A stretch of DNA of 40,372 bases. Origin: Planctomyces sp. SH-PL62 (GTDB taxonomy: Bacteria > Planctomycetota > Planctomycetia > Planctomycetales > Planctomycetaceae). Every line of letters begins with the position of its first letter. Positions within the stretch are counted from its first letter, which is position 1. Below the pieces are notes generated by a model. It worked only from the letters and a program-made list of their open reading frames with translations. It was not told the origin of the DNA and made no database searches. Location of the stretch: assembly GCA_945905295.1 (NCBI GenBank), contig CAMDPX010000045.1, forward strand, positions 1 through 40,372, read 5' to 3'. This document shows, piece by piece, positions 19,601 to 27,795 of this stretch. Made by a program: the position numbers and the translations under genes.

Positions 19601-21862
19601 GCCGAGCAGAACCGGCAGGCGATCGCCGAGCATCAACGCAAACTCAAGAACCTGCTGAGCACCGCGTTCGACCTGAAGCTGCAATGGGAAGAACTCCAGG
19701 TGCAGGAACTGCAATCCCGCCTCAGCCGCCTCGAACGCCAGATCGGCCAGCGCAAGGAACTCCGCGAGAAGATCATCAATCGCCGCGCGGGTGAGTTGAT
19801 CGAAGGGGACGCGCTGAAGTGGAGTCAAGACAGCGCAGCCATCTGGCGTAGCAACGATCGTGAGGTCACTGCTGGTGGAGCGCAGCCCGGACAATCCAAA
19901 CCAGCGGGGAAGGAGTCAACAGTGGTGTCGCCGTCGCCCGTACCGATTCCGAGCAAACCAGCGCCAGTCGCCCCGACGGACCCAAAGTCGGAGTTGCTCG
20001 CGAAGTTGCAAGGGCGGTGGGAATTGCAAATACGAACGCAGTTCCCCAACAACCAGTCCGATCCCGTGTCACTCCGAGAATTCGCTGAGATCAAAGACAA
20101 CCTCATGACGGGTTGGAGCGAGTCGGACAACAAGCGCGAGAATGAAGGAATCATTCTGCTCAAACTCGGAGAACCGGGGCCGCCTCAGCAGATCGACCTC
20201 ATCACGAACCCCAACGATGGCGAAGATCGAACCGTGATGCCGGGGCTCATCGAAGTTGTCGACGATGTCGTCCGAATTTGCTTCGATCCCACATCCGACT
20301 CAGTGCGTCCTGAAGTCATCGCTGTTGGAAAGAAGGCCGACATCTGGGAACTGCGCCGCAAAACAGGGTCAGGCGATCCAAAACTCGATCCGCTTCCCTC
20401 GCCGGAACAACTCCGAAAACAACTTCAGCCGATCGCGGATCGAGTCAGGACCGCCGCGGCGCGAGTTCGCGAATTGGAGCCGGTCTATTTTCGCGATCGC
20501 TCCAACGCGGCCGAGTTGCAACGGGCCTTCGAGGAAATGAACGCTGCTCGGATTGATTACCGTCAGCGAGTGAGCGCGACCAAGCCGGGATTCAAGCAGA
20601 TTGAAGAGGACTACAACGCGGCCGGGAACCTCGCCATCGGTCTGAGAACGCAGTACGAAGCGAAGTTCAAACTGTTGGCCGAGGGAAAAACCACGGAGGC
20701 GGAAATCAAAGCCGTGGCCGATTCCTTGAAGCGTGCGACGGAAACGATGTCGGCCATCAAAGGCAAAAGTGACAGTTACAACTTCGTCTCAGATCTTTTG
20801 CCCCAAGATGGTGACGCAGTGCCTGAAGAAAACGAGTTGCCTCTCAGCACAACGCGTTCGAGCTACGATCCGGCCATCGCGATGGCGTGGCTGGAAGCAA
20901 CGACGAATTTGAAGCTCGAATTCGTCCGCTTCGATGAACTCAAGCTGCCGTTCAAGGCCGCTCTGCGAATCCGCGGGTTCAGCCCGCCCCATCAGATCGG
21001 TGACTTAATCACGTCTCTGGATGGCCAGCGGTTCGAGTCGCTGGATCAAGCCGTCGCCGCACTCCGGCCGAACCTTCGCTTGAAAAATACTCGAGCCGGC
21101 GAAAACAGCATCGTGCGACGCGGTGGCCTGGCCGGTCGGCGAGTCAAATGGGAAGTCTCAAAAGATTGGCCGATCGACTACCTCCAGCCGACAACCCCGG
21201 TTCGGGCAACGGTGGGCCTGGAAGTGCGTGTGCGAGGTGCCAAGCCGGAAGAGATTGAAACGGGGTACGTCACTGGCACCTGCGTGTCGCCGGATGGATT
21301 GGTGGTGATCCCCTTCTCGGCGAAGTCACTCGTCGAGACGGAACCGGCCATCGCGTTTGGGGAGATCAAAGGGACCGCAAGGATCGTCGCGTCAGACAAC
21401 GAACGAGGACTCACGCTGCTGAAACTCGAATCGCCGAACCACCAACTCTTCGGCTGGCTGAAGTGCCGAACGGGGCTGCCGACCAAGGGACAGCGTTTAG
21501 AACTCTTCCAAGACGTCAACCGTTTCTTCCAAACGTCGGTTTCCGTGGTAGAGCAACCTTACCCCGCACCACACGTCGGAACGGACGGCTTCATCGCAAC
21601 AGCCTTTCGAGGCGACACAGCGCCGATCGGCTCGCCCCTCATGTCCGTCGAGAATGAGCTTCAAGGGATCGTCGTTGAGTCGAAGCCTCCTCCGAATCAA
21701 CCCGATCAACCCGACGTTGCGAACCCCGAACCCTTGCAGCGGAACTTTGGCATCCCGGCGGTCCACATTCAAAAGCTCATCGACGAGTACCGACGCAGCA
21801 CGGCGAAACTGAAGCTGGAAGCACAGGCTTCCTCTCAGCCGCCCAAAGATGATGCTCCATGA
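16667..21862 (+). CDS. Giant exported multidomain protein with degenerate protease-like domains
   Basis: 1731 residues from ATG 16667 (AAAGGA lies upstream), with a signal peptide ending near SAQES. Four related modules start with a Trp-containing motif: PDISGTWRM (68), PDISGKWTF (428), GLVGTWNRA (568) and PDITGTWRV (782). A TIGR03067-like module (LQGRWELQI) lies near 1112. Residues about 221-383 resemble a trypsin/HtrA domain (GVIVDPRGYILTPF), but the expected histidine and aspartate are not visible. A coiled coil covers about 960-1045. A PDZ-like region lies near 1400-1470, and a second protease-like region (YVTGTCVSPDGLVVIPFS) near 1508-1698. The frame continues past the TGA into a PDZ domain. 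Proteolytic activity is doubtful; a binding or scaffold role outside the cytoplasm is inference. Confidence 0.8.
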   Translation: MKLTSHRLVGWRNLCLRGFVVILGMLAAATVASAQESKSADDAAKPATVGAESAKPTTTKRVVDPKMPDISGTWRMGKDGGFGECVIQRVDDDAAEFTFEAPDPKGKKNRQRLKWSRGTQRFEFVQPSDIVPEITGKATLQLLPDQKTMLFKASFDEPPTEEFLQESGLTKDELGQFLNQEWTRTKKPVGNAAEPVATPAESAKPVPAKPDGGARMPDAIRALMPSIVTVIRVDPKTGLPNPNPNGQAGVIVDPRGYILTPFMEGLSKAKPCKVRLANQQEFVAEVAATDETHLMVLKIVSPYALAAVSLAKLREPQVGDAVFVVPSPAGKGPSVGIVTATSRSLPEYDETTFIQTDIKLPKGEEGSLLVSALGEPIGIPVIKWPDEQPICFARPLKTALSIIQVATKVAVAADVAASPRPAADAKMPDISGKWTFKRPPLPFKDTQEGAVMLRQTYVVSRSEEAETDFEFWESSQPKTTASRVKWIPGTQRFQVFPKGEKDNYKAQATLELSADGNTLSLRLVIDAAERERLAAQGGVTGEAMERLLNQEWRRFGPEEEGLADRIGGLVGTWNRAESGTFSKLTIWPVENRESLVFVDGEDVKGLLEWKPAEMMFHGFFTFNVLGDWTVEATLRDLTDGRYDLVIAPFEGQRKGLLRGGFAKTERELDQKLRATWNRNYDPDRPKPLPTVTVVKTEFNPAPVRNALRAKYREPPYRFFSNDTFRSVIAIAPEDAQEEIEFLIHKLDVKNGPFDEVASPNIAPATPANQPLPTSRRPDQVVPDITGTWRVAIWYQEKGKYEPVEAGVMEIRRVGAESFLIDQPWVEKATRIFVEWSDANRRFQGIWGNDEGHSKITLQPASDNNTTLRVVVTKTSTPKGPLKKGGNEQGSEEKSSSQQWPQEWTRVSLTLSTTQENHIDLTGAAPDTVSHRTKPTRVVSPTALPDTPAAKRLVEQLGTQESAAAAEAATIRQLQANGQAEQNRQAIAEHQRKLKNLLSTAFDLKLQWEELQVQELQSRLSRLERQIGQRKELREKIINRRAGELIEGDALKWSQDSAAIWRSNDREVTAGGAQPGQSKPAGKESTVVSPSPVPIPSKPAPVAPTDPKSELLAKLQGRWELQIRTQFPNNQSDPVSLREFAEIKDNLMTGWSESDNKRENEGIILLKLGEPGPPQQIDLITNPNDGEDRTVMPGLIEVVDDVVRICFDPTSDSVRPEVIAVGKKADIWELRRKTGSGDPKLDPLPSPEQLRKQLQPIADRVRTAAARVRELEPVYFRDRSNAAELQRAFEEMNAARIDYRQRVSATKPGFKQIEEDYNAAGNLAIGLRTQYEAKFKLLAEGKTTEAEIKAVADSLKRATETMSAIKGKSDSYNFVSDLLPQDGDAVPEENELPLSTTRSSYDPAIAMAWLEATTNLKLEFVRFDELKLPFKAALRIRGFSPPHQIGDLITSLDGQRFESLDQAVAALRPNLRLKNTRAGENSIVRRGGLAGRRVKWEVSKDWPIDYLQPTTPVRATVGLEVRVRGAKPEEIETGYVTGTCVSPDGLVVIPFSAKSLVETEPAIAFGEIKGTARIVASDNERGLTLLKLESPNHQLFGWLKCRTGLPTKGQRLELFQDVNRFFQTSVSVVEQPYPAPHVGTDGFIATAFRGDTAPIGSPLMSVENELQGIVVESKPPPNQPDQPDVANPEPLQRNFGIPAVHIQKLIDEYRRSTAKLKLEAQASSQPPKDDAP

Positions 21863-21889
21863 AATGCCGCAGAGGCCGCCGCGCTGATC

Positions 21890-22225
21890 TTGGAAAAGCT
21901 CGGCGTGAGGTTCGGCACGCCGGTTGATGCCAAGGGAGTTCGCTCGCCGTATCGCGGAGGCGTTCCGATCGTCGAAGTGGTCTCGAAGAGTGCCGCCGCC
22001 AATAGCGGGTTTCGCAAAGGGGATCTCCTCATCGGACTGAACAACGCGGAAACGCTGACGCTCGACAACGTGGCGTTCGTCCTGCGCAGCCCGGAGGTCC
22101 AAGAGAAATCGAACAAGCTCTTGTCCATCCGAGCGCACTTGGTCCGCGACGGAGAGTTGCTGTCTGCCGACGTCGTGCTCGACGCCAAACCACAAGCCTC
22201 CACGAACGCAGAGGCGGTCGATTAA
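21890..22225 (+). CDS. PDZ-domain ORF, probable C-terminus of the preceding gene split by an in-frame TGA
   Basis: It is in the same reading frame as the giant upstream gene. The frame is open from just after that TGA (21863) and encodes NAAEAAALILEKLG, then a PDZ domain: RGGVPIVEVVSKSAAANSGF and RKGDLLIGLNNAETLTLDN. There is no in-frame ATG before the domain, only TTG 21890 and GTG 21905, and no clear ribosome binding site. Protease-like plus PDZ is the usual HtrA order, so the two parts most likely were one protein. Alternatives are a sequencing error, a recent nonsense mutation, stop-codon readthrough, or reinitiation. It has no signal peptide of its own, so an exported role requires fusion to the upstream part. 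Confidence 0.6.
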   Translation: MEKLGVRFGTPVDAKGVRSPYRGGVPIVEVVSKSAAANSGFRKGDLLIGLNNAETLTLDNVAFVLRSPEVQEKSNKLLSIRAHLVRDGELLSADVVLDAKPQASTNAEAVD

Positions 22226-22267
22226 TTGATCGCCGTGTGGCCGAGCGATCGCCAAGGAGACCGCGAT

Positions 22268-22488
22268 CCGGCGCCTTTACTCCGAAGGAGTTAAATCACA
22301 AAGCCCAGGGTTGCCGCGCTTCGCGGCTACCCAGGGTTAGGGAGATCAGATTGTTCTCTATCATTCTTCGTGCGTCTGAGATGCAACCCTTTCAGGGTAG
22401 AGTCAGGCCTCGCGATTCGAACCCAGGGTAGCCGCGAAGCGCGGCAACCCTGGGCTAGGTGATGCAACTCCTTCGGAGTAAACGCCGG
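22268..22488. repeat. Nested inverted repeat with perfect 36-bp inner arms
   Basis: Inner arms 22303-22338 and 22420-22455 are exact inverted copies of 36 bases. They contain GCCGCGCTTCGCGGC-type self-complementary words, so each arm is also a hairpin. Outer arms 22268-22292 and 22466-22488 (TTTACTCCGAAGGAGTT type) pair around them, with about 10-base spacers. The 534-base stretch 22226-22759 between the convergent genes is made largely of this element and the hairpin at 22558. No gene is seen. Confidence 0.93.
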
Positions 22489-22557
22489 CGATCAACACCA
22501 ATGACACTCAGTCGCACTGTGTTCGATTGGGTTGCGGGCGCAGTCCGGGCCAAGCTC

Positions 22558-22614
22558 TTCGCTTCTCTGCGGTAAAAGCGATGGAATCACTTCTTTTCAC
22601 CGCAGAGAAGCGAA
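22558..22614. repeat. Hairpin with 21-22-bp arms
   Basis: TTCGCTTCTCTGCGGT at 22558 onward pairs with ACCGCAGAGAAGCGAA ending at 22614, around a 14-base loop (22579-22592). It lies between two convergent genes. A bidirectional terminator role is possible, but there is no clear U-tract. Confidence 0.85.
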
Positions 22615-22759
22615 AAGCGCAGAGGTACGAAGGACTCATTTTCATGGGGTTCGCAAAATTGTGTAGATACCACCGAGACAAGCTCGGCGGGGAGCCAATC
22701 GAAACTCCGGTGAGACCTCTCTGAAAAGCACGCGATCGAAAACGCACGATTGGAGTCGC

Positions 22760-25700
22760 TCAATTGGTTGTCGTGTCGTCCTTCGCAGCGTCAATTTGCT
22801 TGATGGCCTTTTCGGCGGCGGCGGCGACGTTCTGGTCTTTGGATTCCAGTTCCTTGTTGAGCGCCGGAATCGCCTCGCGAGCGGCGGCTCCGAGCTTGCC
22901 GAGTTCCATGATGCCCGTCACACGTTGCGAATTCGCGAGGATCGTCAGACCGATTGGTCGGCCCAATAGGTCTGGCAGCGTCTCCGTTCCTCGATTGGGT
23001 TCTTTCAGATTATTGGTGACCCAGTGCTTAACGAGGGGGGTCGCAGTGGTCGATTGCCGAGCCGCTTTATGGAATTGATGAATGGTGTCTTGCACCTGCC
23101 AAAGAAAATGAAATGCCGTTCGCATGTCCTGTTCACGGCCGGTGAGTTCTTCGGCCGAGCGATGATTCTTGCCGCAATATTGCTGTAGTAGTGCTTGTTC
23201 CATTTTCAGGAGCGTGTGGTTCCAAGCCACCAACTGCAGAGTTGCTCCGATGGCCTTCAGGTCGCCGTCGCGCAGGTCGAATGCAGGTGGTGGTTCGATT
23301 CGAGTCCCCGCGGCACGCACCAGCGCCTGCCACGGAACATGCTGCTCTAAAGTGGCACTCTCGTGGTCCTCGTTGCCTTTGATCGGACCTTTCATGAGGT
23401 CGTCGATCTTGGGAAGTACGGCCGCCGCCTCTTTGCCCATGCGAGCGAGCGCCACGGCAGCGACGAAGTGGAACGTGTTTCGTTGTTGCGAGCGGAACGG
23501 TCCCAACCAGGCGCCGAACTGCGGGTGGATCTGGGTGTCCTCATCGCTCAGCGGCTCGAGCAGCACGGCTGCGACTTGTGGGGCCGTCGAGGCGGCTCGC
23601 GGTCCCATCACGGCGAGTTGGTTCAACGCATTCAAGCGTTGATCGTTCGAACCCGGCTTCGCCACGATTCGAGCGAACGTCTCGGCCACAAACTTGGATT
23701 CGGGCTCGACGTCACGAAGTTGCTCGGCCGCGGACATCGCGACTTCGGTGACCGGATCGGTCAGTACGGCGTGAAGGCTCGCGATTCGTTGGGCGGCGAA
23801 ACGTGAGTTGCTAGCGTCCCTCGCGAACCATTGCAGGTTTGCGACGGCCAACGTCCGAATGGCCGGATCTTTGTCGCGACAAACTTCCAACATTGCGGTG
23901 AGCAACTCCTCGGCCACGGGCAATTCAATGCGCATGAGGTGCGCATTGTTGACCAGAAACTTGCGGCTGCGCGGAGTTCCGTTTTTCAATTCGTTGGCAC
24001 AAGCTCGTTGCACGACGGCGGCCGGCAGATTGCGGAACAGCTTATGGACTTCGTTGTAGATCGACGGGCGGTTGTTGTTTCCGCCACCGACAGTGAAATC
24101 AATTGTGATGGGGTCGAAATCGACGACGCGCGATGTCTTGAGGACTCGCTCGGCAATCTGTTGCGCGTGGGTGTCCCGGCCGAGCAACCGCAGCGCCTCG
24201 ATGGCGTCGGCCAGCCGTGCGGGACTCCGTTCGGTGTCGAGGATCGCGAGCCATTCGTCGAAGGACTTACCGTCGTAGCGCGGTTGGTTGTCGGCGGTCG
24301 GTTTGGCGGGAGCGGGCGTCGTGGGTTTCGGCTCGTTGGGAGTTGGCTGATTTGGCTGAGTGGCGAGCGGTGTCTTTGGCCGAGGCTTAATGACTCGCGG
24401 GACTTTGGGTTGATCCTCTAGTTGTGAGCGGAGTCCGGCGAGGAATTTGGTGATCTCGGCATGGTTGGCGGGAGTCTGCCAGATGATCAGCAGCGTGTCG
24501 GCGAACAACTGCATCGAGCCTCCTTCGCCATCGGAATTGAGCCACGGGCCTGGTGTCGCGGACTCGATGGCTCGCAGGGGCTGACTGGGATGCAGGCCGC
24601 GATCGAGCAAGTCGCGGATGTCATAGACTTTCGTGATCAGTCGCTCTTTTATCTTCGCTGCCGTGGTGACGATCAACAGGCCCTCTTCGATTTGATAATC
24701 GAGTTGCAGCGGCTTGAGCACTCGCGACAGCAACAGTTCGCCGGAGATGCCTTTGGTGTGCAGCGTGACCCCAGAGTCGATGCCGATGCCTTCTTCTTCC
24801 AGCGCCACTTTGTCGAACAGAACTTGAAGGTCCAGTTTGAGCGAGATCCATTCGGCGACATCGTTCAGCGGAATATCTTGGAAGTCGGCATCCACGATCT
24901 GAGTGAGCTTCTTGCGAGTCGCCGCATCCGCTTCGGCGGCATAGCCCGCCGGGTGAATTTCGATCGGCTCGGTGAGCGGCTTCAAGAAGGCGGCTTCGAT
25001 CAACCGCAACAGCGCTTCGATGTCGGCTTGTGCTCGCCAAGTGTGCCGCACGACGAGCACGTTTTGCAAAAACTCAAAGGTGCCCCCCTCGCCAGAGCTT
25101 GCCATCCATGGATGCGGCAGCGTTGACGTAAACAATTCCTCGAAGTGTCCCGCCACGGACGCATTGAAGACTCCACCAAACATGCAGAGCTCAGTGTCCT
25201 TCGGAGAATCCTGCGCTCGGCGCGGGTCTCCTGACCCCGCCGCTGGATTGCACCGAAGGTCTCCCCATCCGAGTCCCCGTTGCGCATCATCGTCGATGGA
25301 ACCGAAGGGAGACCTTCGGTCGTTCGAAGCGGCAGGGTCAGGAGACCCACGCCAAGCGCGATCTTGGAGTCCTAACCGTTCGGCGTGATCGTCCACTCGG
25401 AAGAAGCCGCCTCCACTTCCGCCTCCACCGAACCCGCCTCCACCTCCGCCGAACCCACCTTGTAAAACGTTTGAGAGATCCGGTCCCTCGGCATTCTGCC
25501 GTTCCACCGTTTGCCGGACGCCAGGGAGCAATCGGCCGACCGGATACCAGCGCGTGACCATCTCCTCCCTCTCTTTGGAGAGCGTGGTGATGCGCACCTG
25601 GCCTTGGTCGATGGTCCACGCGCACTGGATCGGTTCCAAAAGGAACTTCATCGCGGTGGCGATTCGCACGTCCTTCAACTTCAGAGTGCAGGGCGTGTCG

Positions 25701-27727
25701 AGCGCAATGGCCTCCTCTGTGAGAGCGGCATCATCGACGAACATTTCGAGACCGGATTGCTGCTTGAGAAACGCCACGCACTCGGTCAGCGGCTCATCGA
25801 AGAACTCGACGCTGATCTTCTTTTGCAGAGCCTCACGGACTTTCCGAGCACCAATCAGATCGGGATTGGATTCTTCAAACGTGTCCATCCCCTTGGCGGC
25901 GAGATCGATAATCTCGATCGGCTTGCGCGGCTTCGGTTCCACCGACGGCTCGACTTGTTCCGGTTTCGGTTTTTCAACCACGGTTTGCCCCTTCGGTCGC
26001 TCGGTGACTTTGGCGACCACCGTGTCTCCGCGCTTGAGCACAAACTTGCCGTTCTGAATTTGCAGTCCATCGGCGTCGCCGAGGATTTCGATTTCGTACT
26101 CGCCGGCCGCGAGCCGCGTGGACTTCGGGCCGGTGGTGAGTTCGAGTTGCTCGACCGACTTGCCGGATTTCTTGACGCGGACTTCGACGCCGTCGCGCAG
26201 GCTCTCGACGATCAGCGTCCCTTTGTTGGTCTCGATCGTGATGACGATGCCCAGCGCGGCGAAGAACAACAACGCTAGCGCGATCAACAACGCGCGACGC
26301 GGCTTGTGGGGCACGTTTTCAACGTGCCCGTTCCGAGTGTGCGGCGCGGCCGCCATCGCGTAGCCACGTTCGCCAGAACGTGGGCCGATTGGCGATTCCC
26401 CCACGTTCTGGCGAACGTGGCTACGAGGCTGGTCCCGAAGGATTGGAAGTTCGAGCACTGGGCCGGGCACGTTGGAAACGTGCCCCACGAGTTGGGTCAG
26501 ATCGTGTCCCGCACACCACGGGGTGAGCGCGGTGGCGAATTCGTTCATCGACGCAAATCGCTCGGCCGGATCACGAGACAGCGCACGGTCGATGATCGCC
26601 GCCAGATCGAGCGGCAAATCGGCGCGGCGTTCACGAATCGGCGGGGCGGCTTGAGTGGCGAGTGCTCGCAGTTTTTGCAGCGGCGTCTTGCGGTTCTCGT
26701 TGGCGAAGGGCGAGAAGCCCGTCAGCAATCGGAACAGCGTCGCGGCGAGAGCATAGATGTCGGCTCGCGGGCCAACGAGATGACTGTCTTCCAATTGTTC
26801 GGGAGCCATGTAATCGAGCGTCCCCATCAATTGGCCGACCGTCGTGAGTTCATCGACCGGAGCCTGTACTCCGCTGAGCAACGCGAGGCCGAGGTCGAGG
26901 ATTTTTAGAGTGGAGGAGGGGAAGAGGGGAGGAGGGGAGGAGTGCTGCTGTTTCGCCTCCTCCCCTCCTCCCCTCCTCTCCTCCCCAGTGAAGGTCGCGG
27001 CTGACGCAGTCCTCGGTCCAGACGACAGCATCAGATTGCTCGGCTTGATGTCACGATGCACGATCCCTTGCTGGTGGGCGTACTCCAAACCGACGGCCGC
27101 TTGCCGAGTGATCTCGCAGGCATCGGCGATGGACAGCGGGCCGCAAACTTTGGCGAGTGTGTTCAAGTCGCAGCCTTCGACGTATTCCATGACGAGGAAG
27201 TGCGTGCCATCGACTTCGCCGGCGTCGGTCGCTTGCACGATCGCCGGGTGACTGAGTTGTCCGATGACGCGCATCTCGCGCTGAAACCGCGCGACCGCTT
27301 GATCGTCCCCCAGCCGCCGAGCGGGGAGCAGCTTCACGGCAACGAGCCGGTCCAGCCGCGTGTGGACGGCCTTGAAGACTTGGCCCATGCCTCCGGAACC
27401 GAGCGGCTCGAGCAAGCGGTAGTCGCGCAGCACTGGCGAGCGAGCTGCGGAGACTTCGGAGGTCGGATGGTCTGCCAATGCTTCCAAGGACTGCACCTTG
27501 TTCAACGCTTTTTGCAATTCGTCGTCGGTCTGCGGTTCGGCGGCGATGGCCGGGAGCCGCAGTCCGTTGGTCAGCGTGTCGGAGGCTCGGTCGAGTTGTG
27601 AGACGGTGGCCTCGCAACTGAGGCAGGCTTCGAGGTGTGCGGCGACGACGTCGCTTTGCTCGTCGGACAGTCGTCCGAGCAGATAGTCCTTGAGCGTCGG
27701 GGCGTCGAAGCAGTTGGCAGACGGCAT
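22760..27727 (-). CDS. Giant membrane Ser/Thr kinase with STN-like and HEAT-like modules
   Basis: 1655 residues from ATG 27727. H31, C35 and C38 (HLEACLSC) form the anti-sigma-like HxxxCxxC motif. The kinase domain has G110-loop GSGGMGQV, K132, catalytic D226 (HRDIKPSN), DLG with D278, and GTLDYMAPEQ. The catalytic-loop to DLG spacing is 52 residues instead of about 19, owing to an in-frame repeat. A membrane helix (LLIALALLFFAALGIVITI) lies near 470-490. The extracytoplasmic part has two secretin/TonB short-N-like modules (FFDEPLTECVAFLKQQSGLE and a second near 920-1060), separated by a glycine-rich stretch (near 765) and a repeat insertion. A Pro-rich linker and HEAT-like helices follow, ending with AIPALNKELESKDQNVAAAA. 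It lies downstream of an ECF sigma gene, its probable target. Confidence 0.88.
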   Translation of the reverse strand: MPSANCFDAPTLKDYLLGRLSDEQSDVVAAHLEACLSCEATVSQLDRASDTLTNGLRLPAIAAEPQTDDELQKALNKVQSLEALADHPTSEVSAARSPVLRDYRLLEPLGSGGMGQVFKAVHTRLDRLVAVKLLPARRLGDDQAVARFQREMRVIGQLSHPAIVQATDAGEVDGTHFLVMEYVEGCDLNTLAKVCGPLSIADACEITRQAAVGLEYAHQQGIVHRDIKPSNLMLSSGPRTASAATFTGEERRGGGEEAKQQHSSPPPLFPSSTLKILDLGLALLSGVQAPVDELTTVGQLMGTLDYMAPEQLEDSHLVGPRADIYALAATLFRLLTGFSPFANENRKTPLQKLRALATQAAPPIRERRADLPLDLAAIIDRALSRDPAERFASMNEFATALTPWCAGHDLTQLVGHVSNVPGPVLELPILRDQPRSHVRQNVGESPIGPRSGERGYAMAAAPHTRNGHVENVPHKPRRALLIALALLFFAALGIVITIETNKGTLIVESLRDGVEVRVKKSGKSVEQLELTTGPKSTRLAAGEYEIEILGDADGLQIQNGKFVLKRGDTVVAKVTERPKGQTVVEKPKPEQVEPSVEPKPRKPIEIIDLAAKGMDTFEESNPDLIGARKVREALQKKISVEFFDEPLTECVAFLKQQSGLEMFVDDAALTEEAIALDTPCTLKLKDVRIATAMKFLLEPIQCAWTIDQGQVRITTLSKEREEMVTRWYPVGRLLPGVRQTVERQNAEGPDLSNVLQGGFGGGGGGFGGGGSGGGFFRVDDHAERLGLQDRAWRGSPDPAASNDRRSPFGSIDDDAQRGLGWGDLRCNPAAGSGDPRRAQDSPKDTELCMFGGVFNASVAGHFEELFTSTLPHPWMASSGEGGTFEFLQNVLVVRHTWRAQADIEALLRLIEAAFLKPLTEPIEIHPAGYAAEADAATRKKLTQIVDADFQDIPLNDVAEWISLKLDLQVLFDKVALEEEGIGIDSGVTLHTKGISGELLLSRVLKPLQLDYQIEEGLLIVTTAAKIKERLITKVYDIRDLLDRGLHPSQPLRAIESATPGPWLNSDGEGGSMQLFADTLLIIWQTPANHAEITKFLAGLRSQLEDQPKVPRVIKPRPKTPLATQPNQPTPNEPKPTTPAPAKPTADNQPRYDGKSFDEWLAILDTERSPARLADAIEALRLLGRDTHAQQIAERVLKTSRVVDFDPITIDFTVGGGNNNRPSIYNEVHKLFRNLPAAVVQRACANELKNGTPRSRKFLVNNAHLMRIELPVAEELLTAMLEVCRDKDPAIRTLAVANLQWFARDASNSRFAAQRIASLHAVLTDPVTEVAMSAAEQLRDVEPESKFVAETFARIVAKPGSNDQRLNALNQLAVMGPRAASTAPQVAAVLLEPLSDEDTQIHPQFGAWLGPFRSQQRNTFHFVAAVALARMGKEAAAVLPKIDDLMKGPIKGNEDHESATLEQHVPWQALVRAAGTRIEPPPAFDLRDGDLKAIGATLQLVAWNHTLLKMEQALLQQYCGKNHRSAEELTGREQDMRTAFHFLWQVQDTIHQFHKAARQSTTATPLVKHWVTNNLKEPNRGTETLPDLLGRPIGLTILANSQRVTGIMELGKLGAAAREAIPALNKELESKDQNVAAAAEKAIKQIDAAKDDTTTN
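25219..25353. repeat. Inverted repeat inside the giant kinase gene, between STN-like modules
   Basis: Arms 25219-25243 and 25329-25353 pair at 23 of 25 positions (GGGTCTCCTGACCC type). An inner pair, ACCGAAGGTCTCCC at about 25252 and its inverted copy ending at 25320, adds a second stem. It stays in frame and encodes Gly/Asp/Pro-rich peptides such as GSPDPAAS and GSGDPRRA. Confidence 0.9.
26306..26488. repeat. Two nested inverted repeats inside the giant kinase gene
   Basis: Outer arms 26306-26330 and 26464-26488 match at 24 of 25 positions. Each is itself a hairpin (GGGCACGTTttcAACGTGCCC). Inner arms 26359-26384 and 26400-26425 are perfect over 26 bases, each with the hairpin CCACGTTCgccaGAACGTGG. 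They are in frame, between the kinase domain and the membrane helix, and encode peptides such as GHVSNVPGP and GHVENVPHK. The nesting suggests one element inserted into another. Confidence 0.95.
26908..26988. repeat. Purine/pyrimidine inverted repeat inside the kinase domain
   Basis: A purine-only GGAGGGG-rich tract at about 26910-26943 faces a CCTCCCC-rich inverted tract at about 26956-26986. It inserts about 33 residues (including EERRGGGEE and SSPPPLFPSS) between the catalytic loop HRDIKPSN and the metal-binding DLG motif. Low complexity makes exact ends uncertain. Confidence 0.85.
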
Positions 27728-27795
27728 GATGTGACCCTGTGGTGGCAGAGATGATTGGCACACAAGATATCAACGCGGCGGCGCGACACGACTTT

